Source: Planctomycetota bacterium (GTDB lineage Bacteria > Planctomycetota > Planctomycetia > Planctomycetales > Planctomycetaceae). Taken from it: a stretch of 64,000 nucleotides of DNA. Every line of letters begins with the position of its first letter. The stretch's first letter is position 1. The notes beneath the pieces were generated by a model that did not search any database, was not told the origin of the DNA, and worked only from the letters and a program-made list of their open reading frames with translations. Location: positions 62,001-126,000 of the forward strand of contig JAEZFD010000031.1 of assembly GCA_023417655.1 (NCBI GenBank). The letters are read 5' to 3'. Of this stretch, positions 52,053 to 63,030 are shown in pieces. The position numbers were made by a program, and so were the translations under genes.

Positions 52053-52901
52053 ATGAATCAGGACATGAGTTCATTCCGGCAGCGGATGATGTCCGTTGCT
52101 TACCGGATGCTCGGAAGCGTCGTTGACGCCGAAGATGCGGTGCAGGATGCCTTCCTCCGATATCAGACCGCGAGCAAGGTCCACGCCCCCGAGGGATTTC
52201 TGATCCGGACCACGACTCGCCTTTGCCTTGACCGACTTCGTCAGCGCCGACGCCAAAGTTATATCGGTCCTTGGGTGCCTGAACCCGTTGAAACTCGAAT
52301 CGCAGGACAGGAAGCGGTTCTCGCAGAGTCACTCTCCCAGGCATTCCTGCTGCTGCTGGAACGCTTAACTCCGAACGAACGTGCCGCGTTTCTCCTGCGC
52401 ATCGTCTTCGACTACGAATACAGCGAAGTCGCCGACATTCTCGGAAAGTCAGAACCGGCCATCCGCCAACTTGTCAGTCGAGCCCGTGAAAGAATCGGAC
52501 TTGCTGACGGACGTCGAGTCGCTGTTCCGCTCTCTCAGGCAGACTTACTCGCTGAGCGGTTTCTCGATGCCTGTCGGAATGGAGATCTGCAGACCATCGA
52601 AAGTTTGATGTCGGAGACGGTCGAAGTCCACTCCGATGGAGGAGGCAAAGTCACCGCCGCCCGCGTGGTCATTCAGGGCCGCAAACGCTCAGCGAAATTC
52701 CTGTGCGGGGTCTTCCGGAAGTTGTCGCGATATTGCGAGCTGCGCACCACTCGGGTCAACGGTAACCCGGGAGTTGTGTTTCTCTCTAACGGTCAGGTCC
52801 GGGATGTCCTTTCCATTAACGGACACGAAACCATTGAGACCGTCTGCATCACAGTAAACCCCGACAAACTGTTGAGATGGTCTGCGATCGAAGTGGAATA
52901 G
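52053..52901 (+). CDS. ECF41-type RNA polymerase sigma factor with SnoaL-like tail
   Basis: From the ATG at 52053 it has 282 residues; an in-frame ATG at 52041 adds four. Sigma region 2 (SVAYRMLGSVVDAEDAVQDAFLRY) and region 4 (LTPNERAAFLLRIVFDYEYSEVADILGKSEPAIRQLVSRARE) are followed by a SnoaL-like domain of about 110 residues. The DGGGKVTAAR motif in that domain is the hallmark of ECF41 factors. There the tail controls activity in place of an anti-sigma factor, and the usual target is an adjacent oxidoreductase, epimerase or carboxymuconolactone decarboxylase gene. The next gene is such an oxidoreductase. I could not find the reported ECF41 promoter (TGTCACA-N16-CGTC) with confidence. Confidence 0.9.
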   Translation: MNQDMSSFRQRMMSVAYRMLGSVVDAEDAVQDAFLRYQTASKVHAPEGFLIRTTTRLCLDRLRQRRRQSYIGPWVPEPVETRIAGQEAVLAESLSQAFLLLLERLTPNERAAFLLRIVFDYEYSEVADILGKSEPAIRQLVSRARERIGLADGRRVAVPLSQADLLAERFLDACRNGDLQTIESLMSETVEVHSDGGGKVTAARVVIQGRKRSAKFLCGVFRKLSRYCELRTTRVNGNPGVVFLSNGQVRDVLSINGHETIETVCITVNPDKLLRWSAIEVE

Positions 52902-52991
52902 TCTTCGCTCCCAATCACTGCTTTCACATTTCATCCGGGATCATGAGCAGCCCTGCTCGATTCCCTCATGCTTTCCATTCAGGAGAAGGAA

Positions 52992-53750
52992 ATGAAAATT
53001 GTCGTCATTGGAGGAAGTGGACTGATCGGAAAACGACTGGTCCAGTTGCTGATCGAGAAGGATCAACTCGTCATCGCGGCGTCCCCCTCCCGCGGGGTCA
53101 ATGCCGTGACCGGAGAAGGTCTCGATGCTGCACTTCAGGGAGCCAGCGTCGTCGTAGATGTCTCGAACTCGCCGTCATTCGCCGAAGCGGACGTCATGGA
53201 GTTCTTCGTTCGCTCGACGACAAATTTGCTGGCCGCCGAAGCGAGAGCCGGTGTCGCTCACCATGTCGCGTTGTCCGTCGTCGGCGCTGACCGTTTGAAG
53301 GACAGTGCCTACATGCGGGCGAAAGTCGCTCAGGAAGACCTGATTCAAGCGTCCGGTATTCCCTACACGATCGTGCGGGCGACCCAGTTCTTTGAGTTTC
53401 TCGCGGCAATCGGAGCGTCAGGCGGAGAGGCCGAGTCCGTCCATCTTCCCGCCGCTCCCATGCAGCCGCTCGCTGCAGCCGACGTCAGCGCGGCGTTGGC
53501 TGAGATCGCTCTCAGTCCTCCACGGAATGCGATTCTGGAGCTGGCCGGACCTGAATCATTGTCGATCGCTGAATTCATTCAGCGATATTTTCGGGCAGCC
53601 GGGAACCCGCGAACCGTGATCGCGGATCCCGACGCAACCTACTTCGGAGCCGCGCTCAATCATCAGGGATTAACCCCAGGACCGAACGCACAAATCTCCC
53701 CGACCCGCTTTGAGGACTGGGCGACAAATCACTTCGCCGTCAGGCCATAA
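52992..53750 (+). CDS. NAD(P)-binding SDR/NmrA-like oxidoreductase, likely ECF41 target
   Basis: From the ATG at 52992, with AGGAGAAGG upstream, the protein has 252 residues. The Rossmann motif VVIGGSGLIG is at residues 4-13. The rest resembles atypical SDR/NmrA proteins of the COG0702 type (VVVDVSNSPSF, HVALSVVGADRL, YTIVRATQFFEF). The classic SDR active-site YxxxK is not obvious, so it may act as a redox sensor or reductase. It follows the ECF41 sigma gene by 90 bases, the usual sigma-target arrangement. Its 3' end overlaps the convergent M32 carboxypeptidase gene by 22 bases. Confidence 0.82.
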   Translation: MKIVVIGGSGLIGKRLVQLLIEKDQLVIAASPSRGVNAVTGEGLDAALQGASVVVDVSNSPSFAEADVMEFFVRSTTNLLAAEARAGVAHHVALSVVGADRLKDSAYMRAKVAQEDLIQASGIPYTIVRATQFFEFLAAIGASGGEAESVHLPAAPMQPLAAADVSAALAEIALSPPRNAILELAGPESLSIAEFIQRYFRAAGNPRTVIADPDATYFGAALNHQGLTPGPNAQISPTRFEDWATNHFAVRP

Positions 53751-55255
53751 AGTGGCCCGACTTTTCCTTTCAGATGCCGCAGCAGGGGTGCTGCCGACAA
53801 CGGCTTCCCAGTAACGATCTCAACCAGTCGTGGTGCGGAATAGCGTTTGCCGTGAACGTGGATCTTCGAACGGAGCCACTCTTTCAGCGGAGCAAACTCG
53901 CCGCGCCGGAATTGCTCATGAAGGTCACCGAGATCGGTATTCGCCTGTTCGAAGAACTGACTCGCGTACATGTTCCCCAGCGAGTACGTCGGGAAGTACC
54001 CGAACAGACCGGCACTCCAGTGAACATCCTGCATGCACCCGAGCGAATCATCCGGCGGAGTCATTCCGAAGTCGCGCTGGAAAAGTTCATTCCACGCTCC
54101 CGGAAGATCGTCAACGGCAAGGTCGCCGCCGATCAGCGCCTGTTCGATTTCAAACCGCAGCATAATGTGCAGGTTGTAGGTGACTTCATCGGCCTCGACA
54201 CGGATCCAGCTCGGCCGAACGTCGTTAATCACCTGATAGAACTGCTGCAGGGAGACATCGCCCAGTGACGACTTGAAGAGGGACTGCGTCCGGTCATAGA
54301 AGAATTCCCAGAACGCGAGGCTGCGACCGACGAGATTCTCCCACATCCGCGACTGCGATTCATGGATCCCCAGCGAGCAGGCATCACCCGTTCCCATTCC
54401 AAAATCGGCTGCCGGGAGACCTTGCTCGTAGATTCCGTGCCCGGCTTCATGCAATGTCCCGAACAGCGAGCCGGAGAAGTGATGCTCGTTATACCGCGTC
54501 GTCAGACGGCAATCTCCCGGCCCAATTCCGGAACAGAATGGATGGGCTGCCACATCGAGTCGGCCGGCATCAAAGTCGAAACCGATCAGCTTCGCGGCTT
54601 CGATGCTCAATTCTTTCTGAGCCTCGACATCGAACTTCCGTTCGAGGATCGAAATGTCAGGGGCGATTCCGGAATCACGAATCGCCGAGACGAGGGGGAC
54701 AAGTGCCTCACGGAGTTCAGCGAAAATCACTTTCACTTCCGCAGAGGTTGCCCCAGGTTCATAGTCCTCCAGCAGTGAGTCATAGCGCGGGCTGTCAGCG
54801 ACGCGCAATGCGTCTGCTTCCTCGCGCTTCAGTTCCACCATCTGGGTCAGCCACGGACGGAAGAGCTGGAAATCCTTCTTCTGACGAGCCTGAACCCAGG
54901 CCTGCTGTCCCAAAGTGGCTACCCGAGTCAGTTCTTCCACCAGGCGACGCGGCAGCTTCGTAGAGCGTTCAAAGTTCCGCCGGGCTTCACGGACATTCGC
55001 TGCCAGAATCGAGTCTGCTCCACCGAGCTCGTTGACATCCTGCAATTGATCCAACAATTCCTGAATCGCCGGATTGGTGCTGCGTTCGTGGCACAGACCG
55101 GCCAGCAGCGACAATTGATTGGCGCGGTGTTCTGCCCCTCCCGGCGGCAGATAGGTCTGTTCATCCCACCCCAGCAATGCAGCGCATGAACGCAGAACGG
55201 CCAACTCTTTCAGTTGACGGGCCAACTCAGAATAGGCAACGGGGACGGTTTCCAT
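53729..55255 (-). CDS. M32 family metallo-carboxypeptidase (Taq type)
   Basis: This zinc carboxypeptidase removes C-terminal residues. From the ATG at 55255, which has GAGGAG about ten bases upstream, it has 508 residues, the family norm. The HEXXH motif reads TLHEAGHGIYEQG. It is followed about 25 residues later by GIHESQSRMWENLVGRS, whose Glu is the third zinc ligand. Other M32 motifs are present (GWDEQTYLPPGG at the start, PFCSGIGPGDCRLTTRY). No signal peptide is visible. It lies downstream of the ATP synthase operon terminator with its own start region and is convergent with the SDR-like gene, overlapping it by 22 bases. Confidence 0.92.
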   Translation of the reverse strand: METVPVAYSELARQLKELAVLRSCAALLGWDEQTYLPPGGAEHRANQLSLLAGLCHERSTNPAIQELLDQLQDVNELGGADSILAANVREARRNFERSTKLPRRLVEELTRVATLGQQAWVQARQKKDFQLFRPWLTQMVELKREEADALRVADSPRYDSLLEDYEPGATSAEVKVIFAELREALVPLVSAIRDSGIAPDISILERKFDVEAQKELSIEAAKLIGFDFDAGRLDVAAHPFCSGIGPGDCRLTTRYNEHHFSGSLFGTLHEAGHGIYEQGLPAADFGMGTGDACSLGIHESQSRMWENLVGRSLAFWEFFYDRTQSLFKSSLGDVSLQQFYQVINDVRPSWIRVEADEVTYNLHIMLRFEIEQALIGGDLAVDDLPGAWNELFQRDFGMTPPDDSLGCMQDVHWSAGLFGYFPTYSLGNMYASQFFEQANTDLGDLHEQFRRGEFAPLKEWLRSKIHVHGKRYSAPRLVEIVTGKPLSAAPLLRHLKGKVGPLYGLTAK

Positions 55256-55456
55256 CCGGGGCAGCTCCTCTGGAGAGACATAACGCGATCTGCCAGCACA
55301 AACCGGCATCCAAATTTATACTGGTGACGTCCACTCCACGTCAGTCGTTGCGGAAAAGAAATTGGAAACTGCCGGAACTTCAGAACCAGCAGAATGCGTC
55401 CGGCGAGGAATGTTCCTTGCTTTCCACGAACTCAAGTTGCCGCTTCAAATACGAAA

Positions 55457-55483
55457 ACAGCCCGACGAACTTCGCCGGGCTGT
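55457..55483 (-). terminator. Rho-independent terminator of the ATP synthase operon
   Basis: On the minus strand an 8-bp stem ACAGCCCG/CGGGCTGT, extended inside by CG pairs, is followed by TTTTCGTATTT. It lies 33 bases beyond the atpC stop, which fits an intrinsic terminator for the operon. Confidence 0.8.
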
Positions 55484-55515
55484 CTCGTGATTCAATGTCT
55501 GATTGCACGAAGTGC

Positions 55516-55923
55516 TTAACGGGCTTCCCGCAGCTTCAGCATCTTGCGATACCGCTCGATCGCCTGAGTCCGGAGCTTTGACTCCGCGGTCCCCTTGGGG
55601 GTGCTGGCGAGGGCTTCTTCGAGGTCCTTTTGAACTTTTGTCGAATCGATGCTTGCCACAGACACGGCCCGACTCGTCAGCAGTGTGACGACTGAGCCCT
55701 TGATCTGGACGAAGCCGCCTTCGACGTAGAACCGGTCACTGCTGCCGCCGACGAGATCAAACTTCAATTCACCTGATCCCAGACGGCCGACGAGCGGAGC
55801 GCGGCCGGGAAGAATTCCGATCTGTCCGTCGAACAACGGAAACCGTAAGGACTTCACTGGCAGATCCAGCAACGTCTTTTCCGGAGTGACGACAACCAGA
55901 TGCAGATCTCGGGCAGCAATCAT
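55516..55923 (-). CDS. atpC: F-type ATP synthase epsilon subunit
   Basis: This central-stalk subunit inhibits reverse ATPase activity. It has 135 residues. The N-terminal beta domain (LHLVVVTPEKTLLDLPVKSLRFPLFDGQIGILPGRAPL) is typical. The C-terminal helical hairpin is present and ends with a basic segment. It is the last gene of the operon, 170 bases after atpD. The gap includes a strong hairpin, so its expression may be set separately. Confidence 0.93.
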   Translation of the reverse strand: MIAARDLHLVVVTPEKTLLDLPVKSLRFPLFDGQIGILPGRAPLVGRLGSGELKFDLVGGSSDRFYVEGGFVQIKGSVVTLLTSRAVSVASIDSTKVQKDLEEALASTPKGTAESKLRTQAIERYRKMLKLREAR

Positions 55924-56038
55924 AGTTCACTTATCATTCTGATCTGGAAATCAGAAGGGACTCTGAATCAACCTCATTAACTACGTCCGACTTTCATAAC
56001 ATTCTTTCGCAACCTGCGAAACCGCTATGAGAGTCAGG

Positions 56039-56078
56039 GCCCGGGATCAACCGTCAACAAACGACGGTCGTCCCGGGC
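56039..56078 (-). repeat. Intercistronic hairpin atpD-atpC
   Basis: Outer arms GCCCGGGA/TCCCGGGC (8 bp) and inner arms ACCGTC/GACGGT (6 bp) form a long stem with a 7-base loop. It lies 15 bases after the atpD stop. No T-run follows on the minus strand, so it may stabilise or tune the mRNA more than end it. Confidence 0.7.
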
Positions 56079-56093
56079 ATCCTCATTTCACAA

Positions 56094-57539
56094 TTAGGCC
56101 TTCGCCATCCGCTCAGCCTGTTCAGCGGCTTCCTGGATTCCACCGACGTACATGAACGCGGATTCTGGCAGGTGATCCCACTTGCCATCGCACAATTCTT
56201 CGAACGATGTGATCGTGTCTTCGAGCTTCGTGAACTTCCCGGCCTTGCCGGTGAAGACTTCCGCCACGAAGAACGGCTGTGACAGGAATCGTTCAATTCG
56301 GCGTGCTCGCAACACGACCAGTTTGTCTTCTTCGGCGAGTTCTTCGACCCCGAGGATCGCGATGATGTCCTGCAATTCGCGGTAACGCTGCAGAATCTTC
56401 TGCACGCGGCGGGCGACGGCGTAATGACGATCGCCGACCACGTTCGGATCCAGAATTCGGGAAGAAGACGCCAGCGGGTCGATAGCGGGGTAAATCCCCT
56501 TTTCCGAAATCTTACGTTCCAGATAGATGAACGCGTCCAGGTGGCTGAATGCGGTCGCTGGAGCAGGGTCTGTCGGATCGTCGGCAGGCACGTACACAGC
56601 CTGCACTGAGGTGATCGCCCCCTTCTTGGTGGAGGTGATTCGCTCCTGCAGCTGTCCCAGTTCGGTTCCCAGTGTTGGCTGGTAACCCACTGCCGATGGC
56701 ATACGTCCCAGCAACGCCGACACTTCCGAACCGGCTTGTGAAAACCGGAAGATGTTGTCCACAAACAGCAGGGTGTCAGCACCAGTCGTATCCCGGAACC
56801 ACTCGGCCATGGTCAGACCGGTCAACGCGACGCGGAGACGGGCACCAGGTGGCTCGTTCATCTGGCCGAACACCATGCAGGTCTGTTCAATGACCGAACG
56901 ACCGGTGTCGCCGATCTGAGTTTCCTGCATTTCCAGCCACAGGTCGTTTCCTTCTCGGGTACGTTCACCCACCCCGGCGAACACGGAATAACCGCCGTGC
57001 TCGCGAGCAATACGGGCGATCAACTCGGTCAGAATCACGGTCTTACCCAGACCGGCACCCCCGAACAGACCGGCTTTTCCTCCGCGGACGAACGGCGTCA
57101 GCAGGTCGACCACCTTGATCCCCGTTTCGAACACTTCCGTCTTCGAAGAGAGATCCTGCAGTTTGGGAGCAGCACGGTGAATGGGCCAATGTTCCTTCGT
57201 CACGACTGGCCCACGACCGTCGATGGGCTCACCCAGCACGTTGAACACGCGGCTCAGTGTTTCCTTACCGACAGGCACTGACAGCGGAGCCCCGGTGTCG
57301 ACCACTTCCATCCCGCGGACCATTCCGTCGGTTGAAGCCAGAGCGACACAGCGGACACGGCCACCGCCGAGGTGCTGCTGCACTTCCCCGGTGACGTTGA
57401 TCTTCACGCCCTTGATGGTCGCTTCGACCTTGATGGCGTTGTAGATCGCGGGCAGACTGTCGTCGGAGAACTCCACATCGAATGTGGAACCAATGATCTG
57501 GGTCACGCGACCGATATTTGTCGTCGTTGCTGTGCTCAT
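56094..57539 (-). CDS. atpD: F-type ATP synthase beta subunit
   Basis: This is the catalytic F1 subunit. From the ATG at 57539 it has 481 residues; a longer frame from 57635 includes implausible leader residues. It has the Walker A GGAGLGKT, the GERTREGNDL catalytic Glu region, FVDNIFRFSQAGSEVSALLGRMPSAVGYQPTL (the DELSEED-like part lies later) and the nucleotide-binding DPATAFSHLD. It lies between atpG and atpC in the usual order. Confidence 0.97.
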   Translation of the reverse strand: MSTATTTNIGRVTQIIGSTFDVEFSDDSLPAIYNAIKVEATIKGVKINVTGEVQQHLGGGRVRCVALASTDGMVRGMEVVDTGAPLSVPVGKETLSRVFNVLGEPIDGRGPVVTKEHWPIHRAAPKLQDLSSKTEVFETGIKVVDLLTPFVRGGKAGLFGGAGLGKTVILTELIARIAREHGGYSVFAGVGERTREGNDLWLEMQETQIGDTGRSVIEQTCMVFGQMNEPPGARLRVALTGLTMAEWFRDTTGADTLLFVDNIFRFSQAGSEVSALLGRMPSAVGYQPTLGTELGQLQERITSTKKGAITSVQAVYVPADDPTDPAPATAFSHLDAFIYLERKISEKGIYPAIDPLASSSRILDPNVVGDRHYAVARRVQKILQRYRELQDIIAILGVEELAEEDKLVVLRARRIERFLSQPFFVAEVFTGKAGKFTKLEDTITSFEELCDGKWDHLPESAFMYVGGIQEAAEQAERMAKA

Positions 57540-57765
57540 AATAGTGATCGTGGGTTGCTGGAACTGATCATTCAGAGGAGGGAATCGGGTGATGCAGGAA
57601 AAGGCCTCCTGCCTTCCGGATTCCGGTTCTGTCAATCTTCCGAGCCACCTCGCTAAGGGTTGATGCTTCGATGGATCCCAGTTCCCTGGCGATCACAACG
57701 GGATATCAAATTTGATTTATCGCACCGGCGTCGACGACGCTCGGTCACTTCTCGCAGACTACGGC

Positions 57766-58641
57766 TTATTCAAGGGCCGCAGCACCGCCAATGATTTCGG
57801 CCAATTCAGACGTAATCTGCGTCTGGCGAGCCCGGTTGTATTCCTGAGAAATGTCACGGATCATCTCGTCCGCATTCTCAGTGGCGCTCTTCATTGCCAC
57901 CATTCGGGCGATCTGTTCACCCACGGCCGCATCAAGGAACGTCTTGAAGAATCGGGCCTTGAATGCCGCCGGAACGATCTCTTCAAGGATTTCTTCTGCG
58001 CTTGGCAGGAACTCGTAATCTGTCGCAACTTTGGTCCGTCCGCCTGACTCAGTTGCCAGATCTCCAAATGGGAGCAGTGTTTCGACAATCGGAGTCTGTC
58101 GGGCGGAAGAGATGAACCGCTGATACACCACTTCCAGACGGTGCAGCCGTCCTTCAATAAAGTCGGTCACCAGACGGTCGGCAATCGCATTGACCTCATC
58201 GAATGAGGGCTTGTCCTCGAACTGGGTATAGCTGCGTTCGACGTGTCGCTTTTCAAACTTCATGAACGACAGCCCCCGCTTGCCGGAGACTTCGATCGTG
58301 ACATTCTTGCCTTCAGCCGTGAGCTGCCGAATTCGCTGTCCAGCCGCCCGCAGAATCCCGCCGTTGTAACCACCGCACAAACCGCGATTCGACGTCAGGA
58401 CCAGAACTGTTACGTTCTGAGTCTGCTCGGGCTGCTTCAACAGCGGATGATCGAACTGAAGATCCGCCTGAGCGAGATCGGCGACGATCTCGTTGATCTT
58501 GCGGGTATAGGCGGCGGCTTCCGTCGCACGGTCCATGGCCTTCTTGAACCGCGCAGTCGCGATCAGTTCCATCGTCCGCGTGATCTTGCGGATGTTCCGG
58601 ACCGCCTTACGTCGTTTAACAAGAGCGCGTGCTTTGGCCAT
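57766..58641 (-). CDS. atpG: F-type ATP synthase gamma subunit
   Basis: This rotor subunit of F1 has 291 residues. The N-terminal coiled-coil helix (RRKAVRNIRKITRTMELIATARFKKA) and the C-terminal helix with NRARQTQITSELAEIIGGAAAL are typical. The middle domain has the conserved LTSNRGLCGGYN. It is separated from atpA by 225 bases that contain a strong hairpin, and from atpD by 226 bases. Confidence 0.96.
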   Translation of the reverse strand: MAKARALVKRRKAVRNIRKITRTMELIATARFKKAMDRATEAAAYTRKINEIVADLAQADLQFDHPLLKQPEQTQNVTVLVLTSNRGLCGGYNGGILRAAGQRIRQLTAEGKNVTIEVSGKRGLSFMKFEKRHVERSYTQFEDKPSFDEVNAIADRLVTDFIEGRLHRLEVVYQRFISSARQTPIVETLLPFGDLATESGGRTKVATDYEFLPSAEEILEEIVPAAFKARFFKTFLDAAVGEQIARMVAMKSATENADEMIRDISQEYNRARQTQITSELAEIIGGAAALE

Positions 58642-58786
58642 GGATCTGGAAACTCACTACTGATCAAGGTTGGAGATCACAAACGCCAGAAACACCGGAC
58701 TGGCCGATCACCGATTCACTGTCTTCCCGATCAATCTCGTTCACAAGGTCAGTGAACGAAGTCAGGCATTCTCTGCTATTCAGTCA

Positions 58787-58823
58787 CCGGGGCCACTCGC
58801 CTCGTCAAAGGCGAGTGCCCCGG
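58787..58823 (-). repeat. Intercistronic hairpin atpA-atpG
   Basis: CCGGGGCCACTCGCC pairs with GGCGAGTGCCCCGG with one bulged base; the loop is eight bases. It lies 44 bases after the atpA stop. It has no T-run on the minus strand. Confidence 0.75.
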
Positions 58824-58866
58824 ATGACCTGTCTTCCATCCTCAATTCCCGAAGGGAAATTGAGAA

Positions 58867-60991
<2,125 letters not shown>

Positions 60992-61030
60992 TGCGAAAAT
61001 TCTGCTGAAAGGGTGCTGGAACGGTTTCGA

Positions 61031-61630
61031 TTAACGAATCGTCGCTTGCTGCAGGGCTTCCTGGACCAGACGAGCATGATCCTGAGGCTGCAGTCCGGCC
61101 CGGAGGCGTTGTTCCGCAGTTGCCGTAATCTTGTCAGCGACAGTTGCAAATATCTCATTCAATGCCTGAGACTTCACCCGGTCGATTTCGAGATTGACCC
61201 GCTGCAAAGACAGATCTGATTCCCGGCTCGCGATGGCAAGAATCTCCTGCCGTGTTGAATCGGCATCACGCTGGGCCTCGGCGAAAATCTCACGGATCTG
61301 CTGATCCAGTGCTTCAATCCGCCCTTTCGCCTGCCGTGCCAGGGTCTGTGCATTCGAAAGGTCACGTTCCGCAATCTGAATCGCTTCCGATTCCGCCTGC
61401 TCCCGTTCACCCATTTTGCGGGTCATCAGATCCCAGAGACCGAGCTTCTTCACGGCGATCACAAAGCCAATGAAGGCGATGAATGACCAGAACGGAAGAT
61501 CGGACCAGATCGAATACGGTGCATGGTGGGCATCGTGAGCCACTGCACCTGCTTCTTCAGCATAGCTGATGCCTGTGATGCTGACACATGCTGCCAGCAC
61601 ACCGGCGCAGGTCATCATGACTCGCGACAT
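61031..61630 (-). CDS. atpF: F-type ATP synthase b subunit with signal peptide
   Basis: This peripheral-stalk subunit has a normal b architecture plus a leader. From the ATG at 61630 it has 199 residues: a signal peptide (MMTCAGVLAACVSITGISYA), then AVAHDAHHAPYS with three His, a membrane helix (FWSFIAFIGFVIAV) and a long charged coiled coil. A GTG further upstream at 61690 is possible but less likely. A cleavable signal in front of the b subunit is unusual, since most b subunits insert with the membrane helix alone. The preceding gene encodes a second b-type subunit. Confidence 0.9.
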   Translation of the reverse strand: MSRVMMTCAGVLAACVSITGISYAEEAGAVAHDAHHAPYSIWSDLPFWSFIAFIGFVIAVKKLGLWDLMTRKMGEREQAESEAIQIAERDLSNAQTLARQAKGRIEALDQQIREIFAEAQRDADSTRQEILAIASRESDLSLQRVNLEIDRVKSQALNEIFATVADKITATAEQRLRAGLQPQDHARLVQEALQQATIR

Positions 61631-61716
61631 TTGCCTTGCCACCACTGGACGCCCCCTCTTCAAATACAACCCCGACTCGAAAACCGTCACTCAGCCATGA
61701 CCCACGGCCACGGGAA

Positions 61717-62346
61717 TTAAAAACGCGAACCGGCGAGGTGTTCTGTCGCCAATGCAACCTGCTCCTGCGCCAGGGACCCCAACTGACTCAGCGCGGCTTG
61801 CCTTGCCTGATCAATCGAAGCCAGAGCTTCCAACTTGATGCGTTGTGCTTCCGCTTCAGCCTTTGCGGTAATCTCAGCCTTCCGCGCTTCCGCTTCTGAA
61901 CGGGCCTTCGCCAGGATGGCTCCGACCTGCTGCTGAACCTCTGCCAAGCGCGTTTCCGCCTGTTGCGAAAGCTTCTCGATTTCACGTCGCGTCGCCTCGG
62001 CATCTGCCTCAGCCTGAGCGATCCGTCCCTCGCGGGCATCAAGACTTTTCGCTAACGGTTGCCAGACGGCGACTTTCATCACCATCACATAGCCGCCAAA
62101 CAGAACCAGCGTAAACAGGAACATTACTGGATCGAAGTATAGAGGTGGCAGATCATAATCGACCCCTCCATGCCCGTCCGAGTGTTCGACCGCCGAATGC
62201 TCAATGGCGTGATTCCCAGGAGCGGTCGCGTGCTGCGACGCGTGTTCCTGTGCTCTCGCCGAGTCGAGACTAACGGCAATACCAACCAGGAACGCCAGAC
62301 AGGCGATCCCGATCAATCTGCAACGGTGATTTCGACGGACACACAT
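61717..62346 (-). CDS. atpF': F-type ATP synthase b' subunit with His-rich leader segment
   Basis: From the ATG at 62346 it has 209 residues: a signal peptide (LIGIACLAFLVGIAVSLDSARA), then a His-rich stretch of about 28 residues before the membrane helix (MFLFTLVLFGGYVMVMKV), then a coiled coil with many Ala, Glu and Arg. It would pair with AtpF as a b-b' heterodimer, as in cyanobacteria and some others. A TTG at 62379 is the alternative start. The His segment should lie on the non-cytoplasmic side. Confidence 0.88.
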   Translation of the reverse strand: MCVRRNHRCRLIGIACLAFLVGIAVSLDSARAQEHASQHATAPGNHAIEHSAVEHSDGHGGVDYDLPPLYFDPVMFLFTLVLFGGYVMVMKVAVWQPLAKSLDAREGRIAQAEADAEATRREIEKLSQQAETRLAEVQQQVGAILAKARSEAEARKAEITAKAEAEAQRIKLEALASIDQARQAALSQLGSLAQEQVALATEHLAGSRF

Positions 62347-62482
62347 GATGCACTCAACGGACAAGGCTGCTAAAAACAACGCGGCAATCCATTCTCACGA
62401 ATAGAGAGCGATCCAATTGGAAGGGCGCGATCGCGACATAACTGCGGTTGCACCTGTCAACTTGCTGCAACCGGTCCTCTGC

Positions 62483-62499
62483 CCCGGCACTGAGCCGGG
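62483..62499 (-). repeat. Small hairpin between atpE and atpF'
   Basis: CCCGGC and GCCGGG pair around ACTGA, 31 bases after the atpE stop. It is a weaker version of the other intercistronic hairpins of this operon. Confidence 0.5.
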
Positions 62500-62529
62500 C
62501 GACTGATGACCAAGCCTGCTGACGCTCAA

Positions 62530-62835
62530 TTACTTGGCGAAGCAGACGATCAGAGCCAGCAGGGTCACCCCTTCGAGAAGAGCAGCAGCGAGGATCATGC
62601 CCCCGCGGATGTCGCCAGCAGCTTCTGGCTGACGTGAAATCCCTTCCATTGCGGAAGCACCGATCTTACCGATGCCCAGACCGGCACCGATGATGATCAT
62701 GCCTGCACCGATGGTTGGCCCAAAGTTTGGGATGCTCTGGACAACGGTAGCTGCGGTTTCCTGGGCAGCGGCTGGGCTGGCAGCGGCCAACAGTGTTGCA
62801 GCGGCGGTTGAGCACATTGAGAACATACGATTCAC
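62530..62835 (-). CDS. atpE: F-type ATP synthase c subunit with signal peptide
   Basis: This proteolipid ring subunit has about 101 residues, including a leader of about 20-25 (MCSTAAATLLAAASPAAA). The hairpin follows: helix 1 with GAGMIIIGAGLGIGKIG, the polar loop RQPEA and helix 2 with the ion-binding Glu in AALLEGVTLLALIV. The pattern points to protons and not sodium, because the Gln of the Na+-type helix 1 is absent. I choose the GTG at 62835, which has GAGGAG seven bases upstream; the ATG at 62826 is the alternative. A Lys in mid helix 1 (GIGKIG) is notable. Confidence 0.9.
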   Translation of the reverse strand: MNRMFSMCSTAAATLLAAASPAAAQETAATVVQSIPNFGPTIGAGMIIIGAGLGIGKIGASAMEGISRQPEAAGDIRGGMILAAALLEGVTLLALIVCFAK

Positions 62836-63030
62836 AGGGAGACTCCTCGCATTGAAAATTCGAAACCGAAAGCACTCGGTTCCATCCCGCCGATTCAGGA
62901 CGGAGGCCGATGGAAGATCAATCACACTTTGTCGGGCCGCTTCGAGTTGACCGCTTTGCAATCGTGTCACGCACGAACCACATCGCCAGCCCTGCTCATT
63001 CGCGTCCTGACAGCCAATTCTGACACAGGA

